A stretch of DNA of 64,000 bases from CAUPWF01 sp036656615 (GTDB taxonomy: Bacteria; Bacillota; Clostridia; Lachnospirales; Lachnospiraceae), in contig JAVXHY010000009.1 of assembly GCA_036656615.1 (NCBI GenBank), forward strand, positions 11,538-75,537, in the 5' to 3' direction. Below the pieces are notes generated by a model that saw only the letters and a program-made list of their open reading frames with translations, ran no database searches and was not told the origin of the DNA. Made by a program: the position numbers and the translations under genes. Shown here piece by piece: positions 9,505 to 17,922 of this stretch; position 1 is the first letter of the stretch, and each line of letters starts with the position of its first letter.

Positions 9505-9715
9505 CACCTACGGTTTCACACCGCAGATTACTACAGAGCCTATACTCTGCCACCGTTCAAGCTTCAGCTTCGCGGGGCGCGGTGACAGAAAGTCACCAGT
9601 GAAGTTGCATTATTCTATGCCTTGTCTTCGACATAGATTGTTAACCTTCTCACAGTGTCTCCACTGCTCCGCGGCAGCAACCCGTATCCCTGCGGTAGCC
9701 TCACCTACCGAGAAA
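9505..9715 (-). ncRNA. M-box (ykoK-type) magnesium riboswitch
   Basis: On the minus strand the leader contains GGTAGGTGAGGCTACC, then GGGATACGG..TTGCTGCCG, GGTTAACAATC, AATGCAACT and GAGTATAGGCTCTGTAG, in the same order and with the spacing of the conserved M-box blocks (recalled: UUAGGUGAGGCUCC, GAUACGCUGCUGCC, GUCAACAG, AAUGCAGCUGGA, AGUGCUAAAGCUCUACG). CCGCAG near the 5' end can pair with CTGCGG near the 3' end as a closing helix; CTGCGGT can alternatively pair with ACCGTAG downstream, a plausible switch. Placement upstream of a terminator and mgtA fits the known function. The assignment is by eye. Confidence 0.85.
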
Positions 9716-9731
9716 TATTTAGTTCTTTTAA

Positions 9732-9760
9732 AGAATAAGGCTTACATAAATATTTGTCAA
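9732..9760 (-). promoter_or_regulatory. SigA-type promoter of the mgtA leader
   Basis: On the minus strand TTGACA (9755-9760), a 17-base spacer and TATTCT (9732-9737) form a near-consensus promoter. Transcription should begin about 10 bases before the M-box 5' boundary, giving a leader of about 550 bases before mgtA. Confidence 0.85.
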
Positions 9761-9795
9761 GCTTTTGTAGAAAATCTGTTATCATTATTCCTGTC

Positions 9796-10734
9796 TTAAA
9801 TCACGCCGATCCATTTTAATAAGGTGATCCAAATAAAAATAGTTAGAATGGATGCAATAGAGCTAACAACTACAATCTGACCGGCAAGTACACTATCGGC
9901 ATCTGCGCTTTGTGCCATGGTATAGCTTGAGACAGCCGTGGGACTTGCAAACATAGCAAATAAAGCAACAAGATCCATTCCCTTAAACCCAAGTCGAATA
10001 CTAAGAAAAATAAAAATTAAAGGGACTAGTATTAATTTGCCTAAAATACTAAAGAACAGAGCTTTTAAAGAATGTGTGAGATTCTTAAATGCAAAGGAAC
10101 CACCTAATATAATCAAGGCTAAGGGAGTGGCAATCTTAGAGATATCGGTTACAGTTTTCTCAATCAGAATTGGTAATTTAATTCCTGTAAGGACAAATAG
10201 AAAGGCAATGGCAGAAGCAATAATCAGAGGATTTCTAATAATTCCCTTTATAATTTGTTTTGCATTTGCTTTTTTATTACTAAAATATTCCAGTGCAATA
10301 ACGGATAATGTATTAAAGAGGGGAATCACAAAAGCAATTAGAATTGCAGTGGTTGAAGCGTTGTTATTGCCATATAATGCAGTGGTTATGGGAATCCCAA
10401 ATAAGATGAAATTACTGCGAAAGATACCTTGAATAATCACTCCTTGCTTTTTATGATCCTTTTCAAATAAAGGAACTAGAAATAATAAACTCAAAAAACA
10501 CAATATAACACAACCTATTGCAAATACAATAAGTTTGACGGAAAAGTTGCCCTGAAAATTACTGTGATATACATGAATAAATAATATGGTTGGTAGAAAA
10601 ACTTTGAAACATAAATTGTTTAGCTGTGCTAGGAATTGAGAATCAAAAATGCCGATGACTTTGAGAAGATACCCCAAAGCCATCATGCAAAACAGCGGAA
10701 AAACGACAGAAAAAGAAAGATATAAGTTATTCAT
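9796..10734 (-). CDS. AEC family (auxin efflux carrier-like) transporter
   Basis: A 312-aa membrane protein with about ten hydrophobic helices in the two-times-five pattern of the AEC family. Recognisable are FPLFCMMALGYLLKVIGIF at the N-terminus, the central basic loop with KKANAKQIIKGIIRNPLIIA, and the C-terminal SPTAVSSYTMAQSADAD, which resembles the conserved P-containing motif of bacterial AEC proteins. Family members export or exchange organic acids such as malate; the substrate here is unknown. The ATG overlaps the end of the upstream VOC gene by 8 bases, so the two are cotranscribed. It ends 36 bases before the mgtA promoter. Confidence 0.88.
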   Translation of the reverse strand: MNNLYLSFSVVFPLFCMMALGYLLKVIGIFDSQFLAQLNNLCFKVFLPTILFIHVYHSNFQGNFSVKLIVFAIGCVILCFLSLLFLVPLFEKDHKKQGVIIQGIFRSNFILFGIPITTALYGNNNASTTAILIAFVIPLFNTLSVIALEYFSNKKANAKQIIKGIIRNPLIIASAIAFLFVLTGIKLPILIEKTVTDISKIATPLALIILGGSFAFKNLTHSLKALFFSILGKLILVPLIFIFLSIRLGFKGMDLVALFAMFASPTAVSSYTMAQSADADSVLAGQIVVVSSIASILTIFIWITLLKWIGVI

Positions 10735-11098
10735 AATTACAGAATTCCACTAAATTACTGTCTGGATCACGAAGATAAACGGAATGCATAGCTCCGTTAA
10801 CACCATTGCGTTCTACGACTCCCAGCTCAATTTTCAGTCCTTTTTTTATCACCATATTTTTAAAATCATTCATACTTTCTGTTATTTCAAAGCACATATC
10901 TGCACTGCCAGTTTGTATATTCTGTGCATGAGGTAAGAGCTCGTGTCCTTTTATATGAACATTAATTTTGAAATCACCAGCAAAGATTGCATACCTTCCA
11001 TCAGATGATTTACAGGTAAATCCGACTTTTTCATAAAATTCAAAACATCTGCTTATATTCTCAGTTGTAATAACCACATGGTCAATTTTCTTAATCAT
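10727..11098 (-). CDS. VOC family (glyoxalase/bleomycin-resistance fold) protein
   Basis: A 123-aa single-domain vicinal-oxygen-chelate protein. IDHVVITTENISRCFEFYEKVGF carries the usual N-terminal metal-binding His (H7), and YLRDPDSNLVEFCNY carries the C-terminal metal-binding Glu, both typical of two-module VOC proteins of the 'virulence protein' subgroup. The reaction (lyase, dioxygenase or drug binding) cannot be read from sequence. Translationally coupled to the AEC transporter gene, suggesting a small operon handling one metabolite. Confidence 0.85.
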   Translation of the reverse strand: MIKKIDHVVITTENISRCFEFYEKVGFTCKSSDGRYAIFAGDFKINVHIKGHELLPHAQNIQTGSADMCFEITESMNDFKNMVIKKGLKIELGVVERNGVNGAMHSVYLRDPDSNLVEFCNYE

Positions 11099-11124
11099 GA
11101 TTTCACCTATGTACTTTCTGTTTT

Positions 11125-11631
11125 TTATGAATGGTCATAAACTCCTTTTAATGTCACTTGGTCTAACATATGTCCATCCATTTTTTTGTAGAGCTGATTC
11201 ATATAAAATCCATTTTCCAAATCCAACATGGTGTCTAGAGCATATAGGTGTAATTCGTATGTATGTGGCGCATCTGGCGGAGCCATGCCACCATAGAAGC
11301 TTGATAACTCTTTACTTTGCTGTCCACCTTGTATACTAATACAACTATTCACTCCCTGCACGAAATCGGTTGCGGTCTGACTTTCATTTTCCAGTAGTTC
11401 TAGACGTGTAATATTTGCCGCAGTCCAGTGAATCCACGAAAACCCTCCACTTACAGGAAAAGCATCCTTATCCTCCAAGACAAGGGCAAAAGAAATAGCA
11501 TCTTTTGGAGCTTGCTGAATTTTAAACGGAAGAGAATAGGTGGGCATACCATTTTCGTTAAATTCTGTTCCACGTTTTCCATACTTATCTTCAATTTGAT
11601 GATTTATAATACCTGTGCTTGTTACGATCAT
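11125..11631 (-). CDS. YbhB/YbcL family Raf-kinase-inhibitor-like protein
   Basis: A 168-aa phosphatidylethanolamine-binding-protein fold. FALVLEDKDAFPVSGGFSWIHWTAANI matches the conserved D-x-D-A-P...F.HW block forming the ligand pocket, and GGMAPPDAPHTYELHLYALD matches the second conserved block (GP-PPxGxHxYxFxLYAL). GGAGGG lies 7 bases before the ATG at 11631, so the longer frame from 11655 is rejected. Bacterial members are widespread and have no agreed function. It lies just downstream of an HxlR regulator on the same strand. Confidence 0.88.
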   Translation of the reverse strand: MIVTSTGIINHQIEDKYGKRGTEFNENGMPTYSLPFKIQQAPKDAISFALVLEDKDAFPVSGGFSWIHWTAANITRLELLENESQTATDFVQGVNSCISIQGGQQSKELSSFYGGMAPPDAPHTYELHLYALDTMLDLENGFYMNQLYKKMDGHMLDQVTLKGVYDHS

Positions 11632-11741
11632 ATCGTTCCCTCCAATACTTATCAATACTAAGGTTTGTTTGTTGATCTTATTATATTTCAGTTAGATAAG
11701 TTTGTAAATTACCCACTTTTTTGTGTGTACAAAAGATACCA

Positions 11742-12104
11742 TTATGAAATGACACCCTTTTCACGAAGGATATCTTCCATATCATTTTCCAACATATATT
11801 CAATGCCTATTGATTGCATGATGGTTAAAGCTTCTAACATTTTCGTTCCCTTGCTTTCCGTTAAGAAATATTCGACCCTTAAAGGATATCCGTCAAAGAT
11901 TTTTTTATCTACTAACCCAAATTCTAGGAGCTCTTTTAATTGCTCAAGCAGCATCTTTTGTGTAATACCTTGAATATCATTTTCTAATTTAGACAAGGAT
12001 GTATGACCAAGACGCAGACGCCACAGAATAATGGGCTTCCATTTTCCTTTTATCATATCATGGGTGAGTTCTAAAGGGCAGGTATAGGTTTCTCTGATTT
12101 TCAT
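11742..12104 (-). CDS. HxlR-family winged-helix transcriptional regulator
   Basis: A 120-aa HxlR/MarR-like DNA-binding protein. CPLELTHDMIKGKWKPIILWRL carries the near-invariant N-terminal Cys and the KWK..IL core; LSKLENDIQGITQKMLLEQLKELLEFGLVDKKI is the helix-turn-helix, and the wing follows with YFLTESKG. GGAGGTG at about 12112-12118 puts the start at the ATG at 12104. HxlR proteins often sense thiol or electrophile stress through the Cys. Likely targets are its own promoter and the downstream YbhB-like and VOC/AEC genes (inference from position). Confidence 0.88.
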   Translation of the reverse strand: MKIRETYTCPLELTHDMIKGKWKPIILWRLRLGHTSLSKLENDIQGITQKMLLEQLKELLEFGLVDKKIFDGYPLRVEYFLTESKGTKMLEALTIMQSIGIEYMLENDMEDILREKGVIS

Positions 12105-12249
12105 GGATTTCACCTCCGTTAAGTGATGGATGATTCAATGGATAGAGCTTATACAAGTATTATAATCCAAGCATTTATTTTTGTAAAATATAACTATGGA
12201 TAAATTCAATAAAGATGTAATATGATACTATCAATTTAAAAATATAAAA

Positions 12250-12278
12250 TTGACCGCACATTTTATATTCGTTATTCG
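12250..12278 (+). promoter_or_regulatory. Putative promoter of the ECF sigma operon
   Basis: TTGACC (12250-12255), 17 bases, TATTCG (12273-12278), about 28 bases before the GTG start of the sigma factor. A good -35 with a weaker -10. An autoregulatory ECF promoter could overlap it, but I cannot identify one. Confidence 0.5.
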
Positions 12279-12305
12279 TTAAACATTATAAAGGGGGGGT
12301 TGATA

Positions 12306-12764
12306 GTGACTATTGACATAGAAGAACAGTATGACAAGATATACCGATACTGTTATATGAAATTACAGAAGCAACAGCAAGCAGAAGATGTTACTCAGGA
12401 AACCTTCCTTCGTTTCTTGGAAAATCATAGTTATAGGGAAAGGGGAAAAGAAATGGCCTATCTTTATACCATTGCCCGCAATCTATGTGTTGATTATTAT
12501 CGTAAAAAAGTGGAAATGCCATTGGAGGACGAGATCACAGGAGAGAATGGAGAAGATGTGCGGATTGAAAACATAATGTTAAGAGATGCTGTATTACAAT
12601 TAGAGCGTGAGGAGCAGGAGCTTATTTTTCTGCGATATGTGAATGAGTTGACAATTTACGAGATTTGTAAAGTCCTGGAAATGTCACGATTTCAGATTTA
12701 TAGAAAAATAAAAACGTGTTTATATAAGTTAAAGCAAGCAATAGGAGAGGAGGAATTACATTGA
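12306..12764 (+). CDS. ECF-type RNA polymerase sigma factor
   Basis: A 152-aa group 4 sigma-70 factor. Region 2 contains YDKIYRYCYMKLQKQQQAEDVTQETFLRFLE and YLYTIARNLCVDYYRKK (-10 recognition); region 4 contains LEREEQELIFLRYVNELTIYEICKVLEMSRFQIYRKIKTCLYKLK (-35 recognition helix-turn-helix). A run of seven G at 12293-12299 is the likely Shine-Dalgarno, which favours GTG at 12306 over TTG at 12300. The next gene starts inside its stop codon. No classical zinc-finger anti-sigma gene follows; the membrane protein encoded next may take that role (inference). Confidence 0.9.
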   Translation: MTIDIEEQYDKIYRYCYMKLQKQQQAEDVTQETFLRFLENHSYRERGKEMAYLYTIARNLCVDYYRKKVEMPLEDEITGENGEDVRIENIMLRDAVLQLEREEQELIFLRYVNELTIYEICKVLEMSRFQIYRKIKTCLYKLKQAIGEEELH

Positions 12765-13501
12765 GACAATTGATTGACAACAAGACGAATAAAGTATTAA
12801 AAAATGAATTAAAAGAAATATATGCTGTTCCAAAACCAATCAGAAAACAGCAATTTATGAGTTGTATAGATAGTCCGAAGATATCAATATCTGAATTTGT
12901 GCTGGGGCAGATTGGGTATATTCGGAAATCAATATGGATCATTGCATTGCTGCTATTTGGAGTACTTTTGTTTTGTTTAAACAAAAGTGCAAATATTACA
13001 TTTGGAATTTTTTCGGCTATGATTCCTATCTACTCGTTACTTATGGTAATGGAAAGTAGCCGCTCTTTCCAATATGGGATGGAAGAATTGGAATTATCAA
13101 GTAGATTCTCATTAAAAGCAGTTGTGCTTGCCAGATTATGTGTGCTTGGAATGATGAATTTCTTTGTTCTCCTTATTCTGTGCCCACTGTTTTGGCAACA
13201 TTATTATGCAGAACAATTTTATTACGGAATCTATATTCTAGTACCATATTTAATGACTTGTTTTCTGGATTTATTTGTCATTCGGAAAATACGAGGAAAA
13301 GAGGGGGTTTATTCTTGTATTGCAATCACGATACTAATCAGTGTTACAATGCTGGTATTTTTTACGATGCAAGTACCTGTTCATAAAATATTTGGAGCAG
13401 CAGGATGGGTTACTGTTATCGTTTTTCTTGTAATATTAAATGGAAGAGAAGGATTTCAATTATTCAAACAAACGGAGGAATATACATGGAACTTACAATA
13501 A
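12761..13501 (+). CDS. Six-helix membrane protein of the ECF operon, possible anti-sigma or transporter subunit
   Basis: A 246-aa protein with a soluble N-terminal stretch of about 60 residues (LKEIYAVPKPIRKQQFMSCI) then six hydrophobic helices. The start is TTG at 12761, inside the sigma stop codon, with GAGGAG about 8 bases upstream. The 'PKPIRKQQF' region before the first helix is repeated in other clostridial ECF-ABC operons in my recollection. Position directly after a sigma gene, a short cytoplasmic domain and membrane anchoring suit a sigma-controlling protein, but it could equally be a permease subunit of the ABC transporter that follows. I do not recognise a named domain. Confidence 0.6.
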   Translation: MRQLIDNKTNKVLKNELKEIYAVPKPIRKQQFMSCIDSPKISISEFVLGQIGYIRKSIWIIALLLFGVLLFCLNKSANITFGIFSAMIPIYSLLMVMESSRSFQYGMEELELSSRFSLKAVVLARLCVLGMMNFFVLLILCPLFWQHYYAEQFYYGIYILVPYLMTCFLDLFVIRKIRGKEGVYSCIAITILISVTMLVFFTMQVPVHKIFGAAGWVTVIVFLVILNGREGFQLFKQTEEYTWNLQ

Positions 13502-14181
13502 ATCGTGTTTCCAAACAATATAAAAATAAGGTAGCTGTTGATGGTGTGTCCATAACATTATCGAAAGGTGTCTATGGTCTATTAGGTGCAAATGGTGCAG
13601 GAAAAACAACACTTATACGTATGATTTGTGGCATTCTTATACCAAACAGTGGAAATATTTCTTTTGATGGTATGGATGTTTCAGAAGAGAAGTATAGAAG
13701 TGTATTGGGATACTTGCCACAGGATTTTGGCTATTATCCAAATTTTTCGGGAAGAGATTTTTTACTCTATATGTCTTCTTTGAAGGGAATCACTAAATCC
13801 ACAGCCAAAAGACGTAGTAAGGAATTGATAGAATTAGTTGGATTAAAAGAAGTTGCATGTAAAAAAATAAAAACCTATTCTGGTGGGATGAAGCAGAGGC
13901 TTGGAATTGCTCAGGCATTATTAAATCATCCACAGATATTAATATTAGATGAGCCAACAGCTGGGCTGGATCCAAAGGAACGAGTCAAATTTCGTGAATT
14001 GATTGCTGAGATTGGAAAGAATAGTATTGTGCTTCTTTCTACCCATATTGTGTCGGATGTGGAGCATATAGCAGACTGGATTTTAATGATGAAAGAGGGG
14101 CGGCTGGTTTTCTATGGGGCAAGAAATGAAATTAGTCAAGGATTAGAAGAATTTTACTTAGAGAAATTTCGGGAGGTGTAA
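13486..14181 (+). CDS. ABC transporter ATP-binding protein of the ECF operon
   Basis: A 231-aa ABC-2 type ATPase. Walker A GANGAGKTT, Q-loop YLPQDFG, signature YSGGMKQR, Walker B ILILDEPTAGLDP, and switch His in LLSTHIVSDVEHIA. GGAGG at 13474-13478 supports the ATG at 13486, which overlaps the preceding gene by 16 bases. With the downstream permease it forms an exporter probably induced by the sigma factor; comparable ECF-ABC operons in clostridia respond to cell-envelope antimicrobials (established for some systems, inferred here). Confidence 0.92.
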   Translation: MELTINRVSKQYKNKVAVDGVSITLSKGVYGLLGANGAGKTTLIRMICGILIPNSGNISFDGMDVSEEKYRSVLGYLPQDFGYYPNFSGRDFLLYMSSLKGITKSTAKRRSKELIELVGLKEVACKKIKTYSGGMKQRLGIAQALLNHPQILILDEPTAGLDPKERVKFRELIAEIGKNSIVLLSTHIVSDVEHIADWILMMKEGRLVFYGARNEISQGLEEFYLEKFREV

Positions 14182-14185
14182 AATC

Positions 14186-15307
14186 ATGTATAATTTTTGG
14201 AATATAGTTGGATTTGAGTATAAGAAATTGTTTAAGAAGAAAATGGTATGGATGACACTGATTATCATGTTTGCTATTTCGCTTTTTATGCCATTATCAA
14301 GTATTTTATCTTCTAAGACAAGTGATGGTTCTTCTTATTATGAGAACACGAAAGAACATATTCAAGAGGATATACAGATGTCAGGACAACAATTGGATGA
14401 GAACATGTTCTCAAAATATAGAAATACGGATGTACGAATGCCCCATACATTTTCACGAATGCTTATGATAATTATAGGCAATGATGATATTACAAATATG
14501 AATGCAGAGCAAATGTATGAAGGTAGAACAAAGATATTGCAAGCGGATAGAAAGAATGTATTCCTTACAGAACAGGAAAATAAGTACTGGGTGCAACAGG
14601 ATAAAAACATAGCAAAACCTTTCCTGTATCAGTATTGTAGCGGGTATCAAGTAATGATTGCAATGTTTTATACACTGGAAGCTTTACAAGTCTTATTGTG
14701 TGCAATATGTGTATCTTCTATTTTTGCGGAGGAACATATGCAACATACAGATCAACTGAATCTATGTACTGCACAAGGAAAAAGCAAATTGTTTTTTGCT
14801 AAAATATTTGTAGGAGTTACATTTTCATTAGCAGCTACAGTGGGATTGATGCTTGCCTCTGCAATTCCTAACTTTATGATTTATGGATTAGAAGGATTTT
14901 ATGCGCAGATTCAGATGATTTACCCTGGTTGTTCGTATGCTCTAAGTACAGGAAACGTAATGTGTATATTAGCAGGAATCGTATTAATTACAGCTGTTTT
15001 ACATTCTTCAATTGCAATGGTATTATCGGAGCATTTTCAAACCAATGTCATATCATTGGCTATTATGACTGGATATCTTATGCTTGCATTAGCTTTCAAT
15101 ATCCCAGAACAATATCGAGTAGCTTCTCAAATATGGAATGGAATGCCAAATAATTTGGTATCAATGCAGGGGTTATTAGATGCAAGATTGGTTACTATTG
15201 GGAAAGGATTTTTCATGCAATGGCAAGTGGTTCCGGTTGTGTATTTGGTTGTTGTGGCAGTGGCAGTTTGGTTGTGTTATCAGTCGTACCGGAAATATAA
15301 TATATAG
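14186..15307 (+). CDS. ABC-2 type transporter permease of the ECF operon
   Basis: A 373-aa membrane protein starting MYNFWNIVGFEYKKLFKKKMVWMTLI, with a first helix at about residues 20-40, a large extracytoplasmic segment of about 125 residues, then five or six helices. This layout is typical of ABC-2 permeases with an extracellular loop between the first two helices. GGGAGG lies at normal distance before the ATG, and the gene begins four bases after the ATPase stop. The substrate is unknown; a lipid or antimicrobial peptide is plausible. Confidence 0.82.
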   Translation: MYNFWNIVGFEYKKLFKKKMVWMTLIIMFAISLFMPLSSILSSKTSDGSSYYENTKEHIQEDIQMSGQQLDENMFSKYRNTDVRMPHTFSRMLMIIIGNDDITNMNAEQMYEGRTKILQADRKNVFLTEQENKYWVQQDKNIAKPFLYQYCSGYQVMIAMFYTLEALQVLLCAICVSSIFAEEHMQHTDQLNLCTAQGKSKLFFAKIFVGVTFSLAATVGLMLASAIPNFMIYGLEGFYAQIQMIYPGCSYALSTGNVMCILAGIVLITAVLHSSIAMVLSEHFQTNVISLAIMTGYLMLALAFNIPEQYRVASQIWNGMPNNLVSMQGLLDARLVTIGKGFFMQWQVVPVVYLVVVAVAVWLCYQSYRKYNI

Positions 15308-15390
15308 AAGAATTCTTGTCTGGTTAGAGTTTTCGGCGTATAATGGTGAAAAGACATTATTACGTAGTTTCAAAGGGAAGGAGTGTCATA

Positions 15391-15837
15391 ATGAAAGTAA
15401 AATTAATAGAAACAATGAATTTTTCAGAACTAGTATCCTTATTGATAGAAGAGGGCTTAGAACTAACTAAGAATACACCCACGCCGGAAGGAATGATTTC
15501 TTGTATTGAATTAATAGAACTTCATAGTGGGCTTCGAATAGGATGTGGCGTAGTCATAGAATATTGCCAGGAAATCGTACTGCGGTATGTTGCGATTAAA
15601 AAAGAATTTCAGCGCAAGGGTTATGGTTCCCAGATTGTAGAACGAGCATTAGAAATAGCTAAAGAAAAAGGAGCATCCAGACTGGTTTTAACAGCCAAAG
15701 CTCCGGGATTTTATGAAAAATTGAATTTTAAAACACTGGCAGTTGCAAATTATCCGTTTGAAAATAATTGTACAAGCTGCAAGCGATTTCATCATGGCTG
15801 TGAATCGGAAATGATGGAGTATGTTTTTGAACAATAG
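15391..15837 (+). CDS. GNAT family N-acetyltransferase
   Basis: A 148-aa acetyltransferase with the acetyl-CoA binding motif A: VAIKKEFQRKGYGSQIVERALEIAKEKG (the Q/RxxGxG/A pattern is RKGYGS). PGFYEKLNFK is motif B. The C-terminus NNCTSCKRFHHGCESEMMEY has three Cys and two His in a cluster that could bind a metal, reminiscent of GNATs of the ArgA/N-acetylglutamate type. AAGGAG supports the ATG at 15391 instead of the upstream frame start at 15343. The acceptor substrate is unknown. Confidence 0.87.
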   Translation: MKVKLIETMNFSELVSLLIEEGLELTKNTPTPEGMISCIELIELHSGLRIGCGVVIEYCQEIVLRYVAIKKEFQRKGYGSQIVERALEIAKEKGASRLVLTAKAPGFYEKLNFKTLAVANYPFENNCTSCKRFHHGCESEMMEYVFEQ

Positions 15838-15852
15838 GAGAGAGGGGGGATA

Positions 15853-17586
15853 TTACGATTCTTCCTTTTTCAATTGCTCAAATAAGCTTTTTGCAAGTTT
15901 ATAATCTGTGTCTTTTAAAGCGCGTGTAATATTGGTCTCTATAGATTTCTTCTTTTGTTCTTTTTCTAGATAGTCACAATCAAAATAGCGGGCGTAGATC
16001 ATCTTTCTGAATTTTCTTGTACTGATTTTACGGATGGTTTTATGTTCAATAAACAAAATATAATCCGTAGAATTTACGATGGAATAAAAATCATGTGAAA
16101 TCATAAGGATTGCACCAGGGTAGTTTTTCATTGCTTGTTCCAGTGCAAGCTGTGCATAAATATCCAAATGATTTGCAGGTTCATCAAGAAGCAAGAGATT
16201 TGCTTTGCTGGTGGCGATTTTAGCCAATTGAAGGGCGCTTTTTTCACCACCGGATAAAGTGTCTATTTTTTGATTCATAATTTCTTCTGAAAACCCATAA
16301 TCCAAAAGATAAGAAGCAACTTCCTGATTTGTGTGAAAACCACAATCTAGAAATTCATTTTGTATGGTATTGGATTCATGAAGGGTTTCGCCTTGAAGTT
16401 GGGATAAATAAGCCATTTCTATGTCTTTGTGAATTTGAATAGAATCACAGTTGTTTTCAAATATATCATGGAGTAAGGTGGTTTTTCCGGTCCCATTGGA
16501 ACCAACTAAGGCCACTTTATCTGTAGACTTTATCTCAAAATTTACATGCTCTAGAAGTTCCTCATCAAAGGAAACATGATAATCATTTACCTTTAATACA
16601 ATGGTATCTTGCAGTTCTTTATTTGGAGTAAAACAGATATTTGGCTGTTTCATATCTACAAATGGTGATTTGATTCTTCGAGCTTCTAAACGTTCTAGCA
16701 TTTTCACCCGGGCATTTAATGTTTTCCCTTTGGATACATCATAAATGCGTGTTGCATCTGCTCTTAATTTATCAACTAAAAGACTGTTTTTTTCAATCTC
16801 CAGTGTATCAGCAGCGGATAATTCCTGTAATTCGATTTTCTTTTCTAATAGAGACAGGTTGTAATTGGTAAAATTACCATCATATTCCTGGAGCTCCATG
16901 TTTTCTAAGTGTATAATTTTATTAAAACAATGATTCAACAAATAGCGGTTATGTGTAATGATTAAGAGTGTTTCTTTGTGTGAATTGATTAAGTTTTTAA
17001 GTGCATTTATATGTTCAAAATCTAAATATGCATCTGGTTCATCCATAATCAATAAATCTGGGCTATTTAACATTTCTGTTATTATTTGTATCAGTTTGAA
17101 TTCTCCACCACTTAGTTCCGACACTTTTTTATTTTGATGATTGCTTAGGTTTGCCAAGTTTAATTTCTTTTGAATCATGCTTTCAAAATTGTCACCACCA
17201 ATTGCATCAAACTGATCTAAAAGTTGTTGATATTTAACTAAAAGGGAATCCATATCTAGGGATGTTTCCATTTCCGTATAAAGTAAGCTTAAGTCATTTT
17301 GAAGCTTTCTATATTCCGCTTCTATATATTCTAGCACAGTGAGTTCTTTTGCTTTCTCTTTTGCAGAAAACTGACTTACATACCCGATTCTGCAATTGGG
17401 GGTAAGCTCTAACGTCCCGTCAAATAAATATTTTTCAGGATTTATAATTAAATCAATCAATGTACTCTTTCCATTTCCGCTGGTACCTATAAAAGCACAA
17501 TGCTGATCGTCTTCTATAGTAAAGGAAATATGACTATATAACTCTTTTTGTGGAAATTCATAAGATAAGTTCTCAACTTTTATCAT
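15853..17586 (-). CDS. ABC-F family ATPase (possible ribosome protection protein)
   Basis: A 577-aa soluble protein with two ABC domains and no membrane segments. Domain 1: Walker A GTSGNGKST, signature LSGGEF, Walker B LLIMDEPDAYLD. Domain 2: GSNGTGKTT, LSGGEKS, LLLLDEPANHLD. The linker at about residues 240-310 is rich in charged residues (KKIELQELSAADTLEIEKN..., GKTLNARVKMLERLEARR) and corresponds to the P-site tRNA-interacting motif. Some ABC-F proteins displace antibiotics from ribosomes; whether this one does cannot be told. DEPDAYLD in domain 1 differs from the usual DEPTNHLD. Confidence 0.9.
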   Translation of the reverse strand: MIKVENLSYEFPQKELYSHISFTIEDDQHCAFIGTSGNGKSTLIDLIINPEKYLFDGTLELTPNCRIGYVSQFSAKEKAKELTVLEYIEAEYRKLQNDLSLLYTEMETSLDMDSLLVKYQQLLDQFDAIGGDNFESMIQKKLNLANLSNHQNKKVSELSGGEFKLIQIITEMLNSPDLLIMDEPDAYLDFEHINALKNLINSHKETLLIITHNRYLLNHCFNKIIHLENMELQEYDGNFTNYNLSLLEKKIELQELSAADTLEIEKNSLLVDKLRADATRIYDVSKGKTLNARVKMLERLEARRIKSPFVDMKQPNICFTPNKELQDTIVLKVNDYHVSFDEELLEHVNFEIKSTDKVALVGSNGTGKTTLLHDIFENNCDSIQIHKDIEMAYLSQLQGETLHESNTIQNEFLDCGFHTNQEVASYLLDYGFSEEIMNQKIDTLSGGEKSALQLAKIATSKANLLLLDEPANHLDIYAQLALEQAMKNYPGAILMISHDFYSIVNSTDYILFIEHKTIRKISTRKFRKMIYARYFDCDYLEKEQKKKSIETNITRALKDTDYKLAKSLFEQLKKEES

Positions 17587-17750
17587 AGTATTACCTTTCT
17601 GTTGTGACCTGTTTAAGGAAATAGTAGCATAACATCTTTTGAGAATATTTACAATTATTTTATATCTGAATTTGCCTAATTGTAGTACCTTTTTACTGAG
17701 ATGTTAAGTCACTCGATTACTTTCTTGATTTAAGACATATTATAAACAAA

Positions 17751-17779
17751 TGGAAATTTAATGTAAAACATGTTATAAT
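17751..17779 (+). promoter_or_regulatory. Candidate distal promoter of the exopolysaccharide operon
   Basis: TATAAT at 17774-17779 preceded by TGT (extended -10) with TGGAAA at 17751-17756, spacing 17. It would give a leader of about 140 bases. Confidence 0.45.
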
Positions 17780-17871
17780 TAAATACAATTTTAATTATTA
17801 TGCTCAAATCCGTGAAATTAAAACGCTTATGAATTAATTCTTGAAACCAGTCTAAATGCGTAGATAAGGGA

Positions 17872-17880
17872 TGATATAAT
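17872..17880 (+). promoter_or_regulatory. Candidate proximal promoter of the exopolysaccharide operon (extended -10)
   Basis: TGATATAAT is a perfect extended -10 (TGN-TATAAT). No good -35 lies 17 bases upstream. It is about 43 bases before the first ATG of the operon. Confidence 0.5.
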
Positions 17881-17922
17881 AGCAAAAGAACCATTGATCG
17901 TGAGCTATAAAAGGAGCATGTT

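Larger units (their letters stand above)
17587..17922. other. Divergent intergenic region between ABC-F gene and exopolysaccharide operon
   Basis: 336 AT-rich bases without an ORF. It holds the candidate promoters listed separately. I looked for c-di-GMP-I and -II riboswitch cores, which would suit an exopolysaccharide operon, and saw none. I found no convincing terminator. Confidence 0.6.

Noticed and set aside
9599..9799. 66-codon plus-strand ORF in the mgtA upstream region
   Set aside because: It lies antisense over the M-box and promoter, has no ribosome binding site, and its codons are explained by the conserved RNA.
17587..17922. Possible c-di-GMP riboswitch upstream of the exopolysaccharide operon
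   Set aside because: I looked for the GEMM-I and GEMM-II conserved cores and saw neither.
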